A stretch of 64,000 nt of DNA from Corallococcus coralloides DSM 2259 (GTDB lineage Bacteria > Myxococcota > Myxococcia > Myxococcales > Myxococcaceae), in assembly GCF_000255295.1 (NCBI RefSeq), contig NC_017030.1, forward strand, positions 9,274,328 to 9,338,327, given 5' to 3'. Position 1 is the stretch's first letter; each line of letters begins with the position of its first letter. Positions 60,547 through 64,000 of this stretch are shown in pieces. The translations under genes were made by a program, and so were the position numbers. The notes under the pieces are model-generated. The model worked only from the letters and a program-made list of their open reading frames with translations, did no database searches and was not told the origin of the DNA.

Positions 60547-63277
60547 GCAGCACGCTCCAGCGCGAGATGCGCCCCAGGTACCACTCCACCTGGAGCGTCG
60601 CATCCGCCTCGTGCGTGAAGCCCGGCGTGATGCCCGTGCGCCACGACGGCACGTACGTGGCCTCCAGGCGCAGGGCGCTGTTGCCGGGCCCTGGCAGGCC
60701 CACGCGATGGGCCAATGACAGACGGGGCCCCACCGTGGGGACCGTCTCCGTGGGGCTCCAGGCCATCGTGGCCTGGGCGCCCAACCCCACCGCGAGGAAG
60801 GTGTCGAAGCGCTCCGAGGCCGCCACCACGCCCAGCGCCTCCGCCTCCACCGTCGCGCGGTAGGGCAGCGGGCGGTCGATGTCCGTGGACATCTTCGCCT
60901 CCGCGCCCCAGCCCAGTGAGTCGGAGAACGACCGCTGCTGCTGGGGCAGTTCGGGCATCAGCGTGCGGTAGCCCACCAGCGTCAGTCGCGAGCCGAGGAT
61001 GCGCGGCACGCCCCAGCGCGGCTCCACCGACAGCTCTCCGTCCAGCACGCGCAGCTCGCTGCTGGACTGGAAGCCGTGCAGGCGCGCGTCGCCCAGGGCC
61101 TCGTTCATCGCGGAGGTGCGCAGGCTCACCACCGGCCGCGCGGCGCCCACCTCCGGGAAGTCCACGCCGCCGCTCACCACCGTGCGGGCCGCGCCGGATT
61201 CGCGCAGCGCGCCCCGGGCCCAGGTGGTCTCCAGCTCCACCTTCTGTTCATGGTCCTTCGCGAGGAAGGCCCGCGGATCCACGTCCGCGAGCGGTCCGTC
61301 GTTGAGCGCGCCCTGCGCCTCGGTGGCCGCGGCGAAGGCGGCCTCGGTGTGCTCCGCGCGGACCAGGGCCTTGAGCTCGTCCGGAGTGGGCAGCCGCTTG
61401 ATGGCGGTGTCCAGGGCCTGCTGGAGCAGGGCCGTGCGGTCGAGCACCGCGAGCTTGCGCTGCATCGCGTCCTCGCGCTCGAAGAGGAGTTGCCGGTCCT
61501 TGACGCCCTGGGCGGCGCCGCCCTGCCCCTTCAGGTCGAGGGCGACGAGGCGCTCACGCTCGATGGCGAGCTTCTCCCCTTCGGCCTGGTCCACCGCCGC
61601 GCGCTCCACCCGCACCGCGTGCGCCACGTAGGCGTGCAGGGCCTCGCGGGTTTCGGCGTGCGCGGAGGGAGGAGCGGCGTCGAGTGCCGTCGTCACGGCG
61701 TGGGGCAGCTGTTCGTAGGCCTGCCTGCGCGCGTCGGGTTCGGGAGACTGGAGGCGGCGGTGCACGTGGTGCAGCGGCGCGAGCGCGGTGGACGGAAGCA
61801 GGGAGGCCAGCTTCGTGAGCAGTCGCTCCTCTTCCACGAGCGCGCGCCGGGCGCGGTCTCCCGTGGATTCGAGGGCGTCCGGGACGTGCTCCAGGAGCGG
61901 CACCTTGCGCCCGTTCGCGTCCACGACGCTCGTCTTCGCCAGCGTGTCCAGCGTGGCCGTGGGCAGGACCCACAGCATGCCGGGCGCGCTCACGTGACGG
62001 CCGTTCTCCAGCGAGCCATTGAGGAGGAAGAGCAGCGCGGCGGCGCAGTTGTCGGTGAAGAAGTAGTAGCCCAGGTAGCCGCGACGCTCGAGCTCCCAGA
62101 TGCGCTCCAGCATGCGCTGGGACTCACCGGGCGTGAGGTTCAGCCGGAAGCGGCGGATGGTGCGCTGCTCCAGCTCCAGCGACTCGTGGGTGATGTCGCC
62201 CAGGGTGCCGGTGAGGAAGACGGTGCTGTAGCCGCCCGTCATGCCCTTCATCAGGTAGCCCAGGCCCTTCTCCTCCATGCCGGTGAGGGCTACGAGTTGC
62301 ACGACGCGCTCGAAGCCGGGGCCCTGCACCGTGGTGCCTTCGCGCCAGACCGGGCGCAGGAGCAGGTGGCCGAAGAGGGACTGGGGCTGACGGCCCGTGG
62401 CCGCGACGAGCAGGACCTCCAGGTGGGAGAGCGCATCCGCTTCCGCCCACGTGTCGAAGGCCGGGCAATCTCCCCGCGCGGGCAGCGTGCCCAGGCGCGC
62501 CTCCGAGATGAACTCCGACAGGGCGCGCGTCTTGGACAGCTCCTGACAGCGCACCTGATCATCCTCGGGCAACGCATCCGGGCGCAGGGACTCCACGGGG
62601 ACGAACAGCTCCTCCGCGAACGTGACGAGGTCCAGCGAGGCGCTCGCCTGCCCCCGGGCGCGGCTGAAAGCCCCCGCGTAGGTGATGCTCGCGGTCTCCT
62701 TCCACGTGAGGGGGCGCTCGAAGGGGAGCAGCCATCCGTCCAGCCTGCGCCACTGGGGACGCTTGCTCCAGCCGCGCGCGTCGTCCCAGCGCTGCATCAC
62801 GGCGTGCACCACGGCGCGGCGGCGCCACAGCTGTTCGGCCTCCGTGTCGGTGAGCCGTGACAGACGCAGCGTGGCCCGGCGCTCCTCGGAAGGCGCGTAG
62901 CGGTAGAGGTGGAACTGCTCGCGCTGCTCCGACCAGTCCGGACGGGCCTTCGTGCCGTCACCCAGGCCCAGCGGCGCGGGCTCCACGTGGAGCACGAACT
63001 CCAACCGGCCTCCAGGTGGACGGCGCATCGCGGGAGGCAGGGCGGCGAGCCCCGCCTCCACGTCCGAGACCAGCGAGGCATCCCGCGCCGCGGCACCACG
63101 CAGGACGATGCCCGACGTGGCCTCCAGCGCCGCGACCCGTTCGGCCAGGACGACCTCCGGGGACAGCTTCTTCAAGAACGCCGGCACCGCCAGGTGGCCC
63201 AGGGGTTCTTGAGCCTGCGCGCTCACGGGCAACAGCAGCACCGTGAGCCATCCCATCCACGCTGGGCGGGGCCTCAC
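60419..63277 (-). CDS. DUF4105 (Lnb-like) periplasmic protein
   Basis: 952 residues with a signal peptide ending AQAQE. The middle (residues ~300-430) matches DUF4105: LLRPVWREGTTVQGPGFERVVQL, MTGGYSTVFLTGTLGDI, LELEQRTIRRFRLNLTPGES, and FFTDNCAAALLFLLNGS with a possible catalytic Cys. The C-terminal 280 residues are beta-rich and may form an outer membrane barrel. DUF4105 is related to NlpC/P60-like and Lnb peptidases. The start GTG overlaps the upstream gene's stop by 4 nt (GTGA), so they are co-made. Confidence 0.82.
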   Translation of the reverse strand: MRPRPAWMGWLTVLLLPVSAQAQEPLGHLAVPAFLKKLSPEVVLAERVAALEATSGIVLRGAAARDASLVSDVEAGLAALPPAMRRPPGGRLEFVLHVEPAPLGLGDGTKARPDWSEQREQFHLYRYAPSEERRATLRLSRLTDTEAEQLWRRRAVVHAVMQRWDDARGWSKRPQWRRLDGWLLPFERPLTWKETASITYAGAFSRARGQASASLDLVTFAEELFVPVESLRPDALPEDDQVRCQELSKTRALSEFISEARLGTLPARGDCPAFDTWAEADALSHLEVLLVAATGRQPQSLFGHLLLRPVWREGTTVQGPGFERVVQLVALTGMEEKGLGYLMKGMTGGYSTVFLTGTLGDITHESLELEQRTIRRFRLNLTPGESQRMLERIWELERRGYLGYYFFTDNCAAALLFLLNGSLENGRHVSAPGMLWVLPTATLDTLAKTSVVDANGRKVPLLEHVPDALESTGDRARRALVEEERLLTKLASLLPSTALAPLHHVHRRLQSPEPDARRQAYEQLPHAVTTALDAAPPSAHAETREALHAYVAHAVRVERAAVDQAEGEKLAIERERLVALDLKGQGGAAQGVKDRQLLFEREDAMQRKLAVLDRTALLQQALDTAIKRLPTPDELKALVRAEHTEAAFAAATEAQGALNDGPLADVDPRAFLAKDHEQKVELETTWARGALRESGAARTVVSGGVDFPEVGAARPVVSLRTSAMNEALGDARLHGFQSSSELRVLDGELSVEPRWGVPRILGSRLTLVGYRTLMPELPQQQRSFSDSLGWGAEAKMSTDIDRPLPYRATVEAEALGVVAASERFDTFLAVGLGAQATMAWSPTETVPTVGPRLSLAHRVGLPGPGNSALRLEATYVPSWRTGITPGFTHEADATLQVEWYLGRISRWSVLLTPRAQVHWEGTLASWAGPGRSLASLPEGLARHRLALGVELR

Positions 63278-64000
63278 TGGAGGGCCTCGGCCGTTTGGGG
63301 CGCCCCCTCCTGTTCCAGGATGAAGGCCTGACGGTCCTCTTCGAGCCGGGGTTCGGTGCGCGCCAGCTGGCCCACGCGCTCCAGCCAGGCGCGGGCGCGC
63401 TCGGGCGTCAGCGTCTTCGCATCCGCCATCATCAGCAGCTCCTTGCGGTGCGTGCGCAGCAGCTTGCCGAAGACATCCAGGTTCTCACGGCGGATGCGCG
63501 CCGCCTGCGCCAGGTCCTCCACCGTCGGGCCCGCGCCCAGCGCCAGGTCCTCTCGCAGCTGGTGCGTGCGGGCTCGCAGGTACACCTGGGCCGCGTGCCC
63601 CACTTCCTTCGGAGAGGGAGAGGGCCGCTTGTTCTTGCGCCGCTCCGCTCGCGCGTACGACTGCCAGATGACGATGCCCAGGCCCATCACCGTCAGCGCC
63701 ACCGTGGCTGTCGACAGGAGCTGATTCTCGCGGCCGTTGCTGCTCTCGCTGCGCGTGCGCGAGTCGTCGCCCTGGTCCACCTGGTTCGACTCGCTGCTGC
63801 CCGCGTTGCTGTGCTCGCTGGAGTCCGAGGAGTCGCTTGAGTCCGAGGAGTCGCTGGAGCCCGAGGAGTCGCTTGAGTCGCTAGAGCCCGAGTCCGACTT
63901 GCTCGAATCCCCGTGGCTGGAGTTGCCCGAGTCGGAGTCGCTGGACTCGCCCGAGCCCGACTCGCTGGAGCCCTCGTCGCTGGAGCCGTTGGAGTCCGAC
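63274..64000 (-). CDS. Membrane protein with an extended Ser-Asp repeat, 5' end outside window
   Basis: The frame is open from the right edge to the stop at 63274, giving at least 242 codons; a GTG at 63780 is a possible internal start but the Ser/Asp-rich reading continues unbroken upstream. From the edge to about 63787 the sequence is a Ser-Asp/Glu/Gly repeat (units such as SSDSSD and SSDSGSG). One membrane segment follows (VALTVMGLGIVIWQSYA), then a basic stretch and a helical domain of ~110 residues (QLREDLALGAGPTVEDLAQAARIRRENLDVFGKLLRTH). Its stop overlaps the DUF4105 start by 4 nt. Confidence 0.72.
   Translation of the reverse strand, partial: SDSNGSSDEGSSESGSGESSDSDSGNSSHGDSSKSDSGSSDSSDSSGSSDSSDSSDSSDSSEHSNAGSSESNQVDQGDDSRTRSESSNGRENQLLSTATVALTVMGLGIVIWQSYARAERRKNKRPSPSPKEVGHAAQVYLRARTHQLREDLALGAGPTVEDLAQAARIRRENLDVFGKLLRTHRKELLMMADAKTLTPERARAWLERVGQLARTEPRLEEDRQAFILEQEGAPQTAEALQ
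63787..64000 (-). repeat. Imperfect tandem repeat encoding Ser-Asp units
   Basis: Degenerate units built on GAGTCG/CTGGAG/GAGTCC (plus strand) with 6-, 9- and 15-bp periodicities and drifting third bases, so DNA identity is weaker than protein identity. It runs into the window edge, so its full length is unknown. Confidence 0.65.

Noticed and set aside
63787..64000. CRISPR array
   Set aside because: Repeats are adjacent, degenerate and in frame with a Ser-Asp coding sequence; there are no regular spacers.

Overview
The window is very GC-rich, densely packed DNA with strong third-position G/C bias and many 1-4 nt overlaps between consecutive genes. The gene content points to a myxobacterium, most likely the Corallococcus/Myxococcus group. 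The evidence is a three-gene cluster matching the AglR-AglQ-AglS gliding motor, several multi-domain PAS/GAF histidine kinases, a MopE-type cysteine/aspartate tail, and many lipoproteins. No rRNA, tRNA, insertion sequence, prophage or CRISPR array was recognised. Genus is inference from protein resemblance only.

Layout. 0-19 kb is mostly housekeeping: an M1 aminopeptidase, a lipoprotein pair with a JAMM-like motif, a citrate-lyase-like DUF6986 protein, a DUF2804 protein, a peptidase plus ABC exporter operon (TAP-like hydrolase, NatA, NatB), an LEA-type lipoprotein, panD, an EcsC-like protein, a MarR regulator and a secreted DNase-I-like nuclease.

19.3-28.4 kb is the most distinctive block. 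It has four lipoproteins sharing an unrecognised HACxH ... HxxY domain, a TonB-domain/outer-membrane-receptor fusion with a His-rich plug, a Tat-exported lipoprotein coupled to it, and a divergent MbnP-like lipoprotein. Three good copies and one half-copy of a 17-bp palindrome (WTGCAAC-N3-RTTGCAW) lie upstream of these units. I interpret the block as a metal-responsive surface acquisition regulon; the metal is unknown.

28.4-39.9 kb holds FKBP isomerase plus thioredoxin, an outer-membrane barrel with TGGSG repeats, NAD synthetase, a Lon-N domain protein, a DedA/YqaA-like membrane protein, a MASE1 hybrid kinase, cspA with clear terminators, a fatty acid desaturase and a phosphoglycolate phosphatase. 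39.9-47 kb holds aglS-aglQ-aglR (minus strand) under a good sigma-70-type promoter, a GspE-N (MshEN) protein, and two overlapping kinase genes, the first of which lacks an ATPase domain.

47-64 kb holds a secreted beta-helix lipoprotein, glutaredoxin, a membrane acyltransferase-like protein, a U32 peptidase, a YhhQ queuosine-precursor transporter, a folM-folB(cupin) pterin pair, a methyltransferase, a GreA/B-like factor, a PilZ protein, a DUF4105 periplasmic protein and, at the right edge, a membrane protein with a long Ser-Asp repeat whose 5' end is outside the window. The leftmost gene is cut by the left edge.
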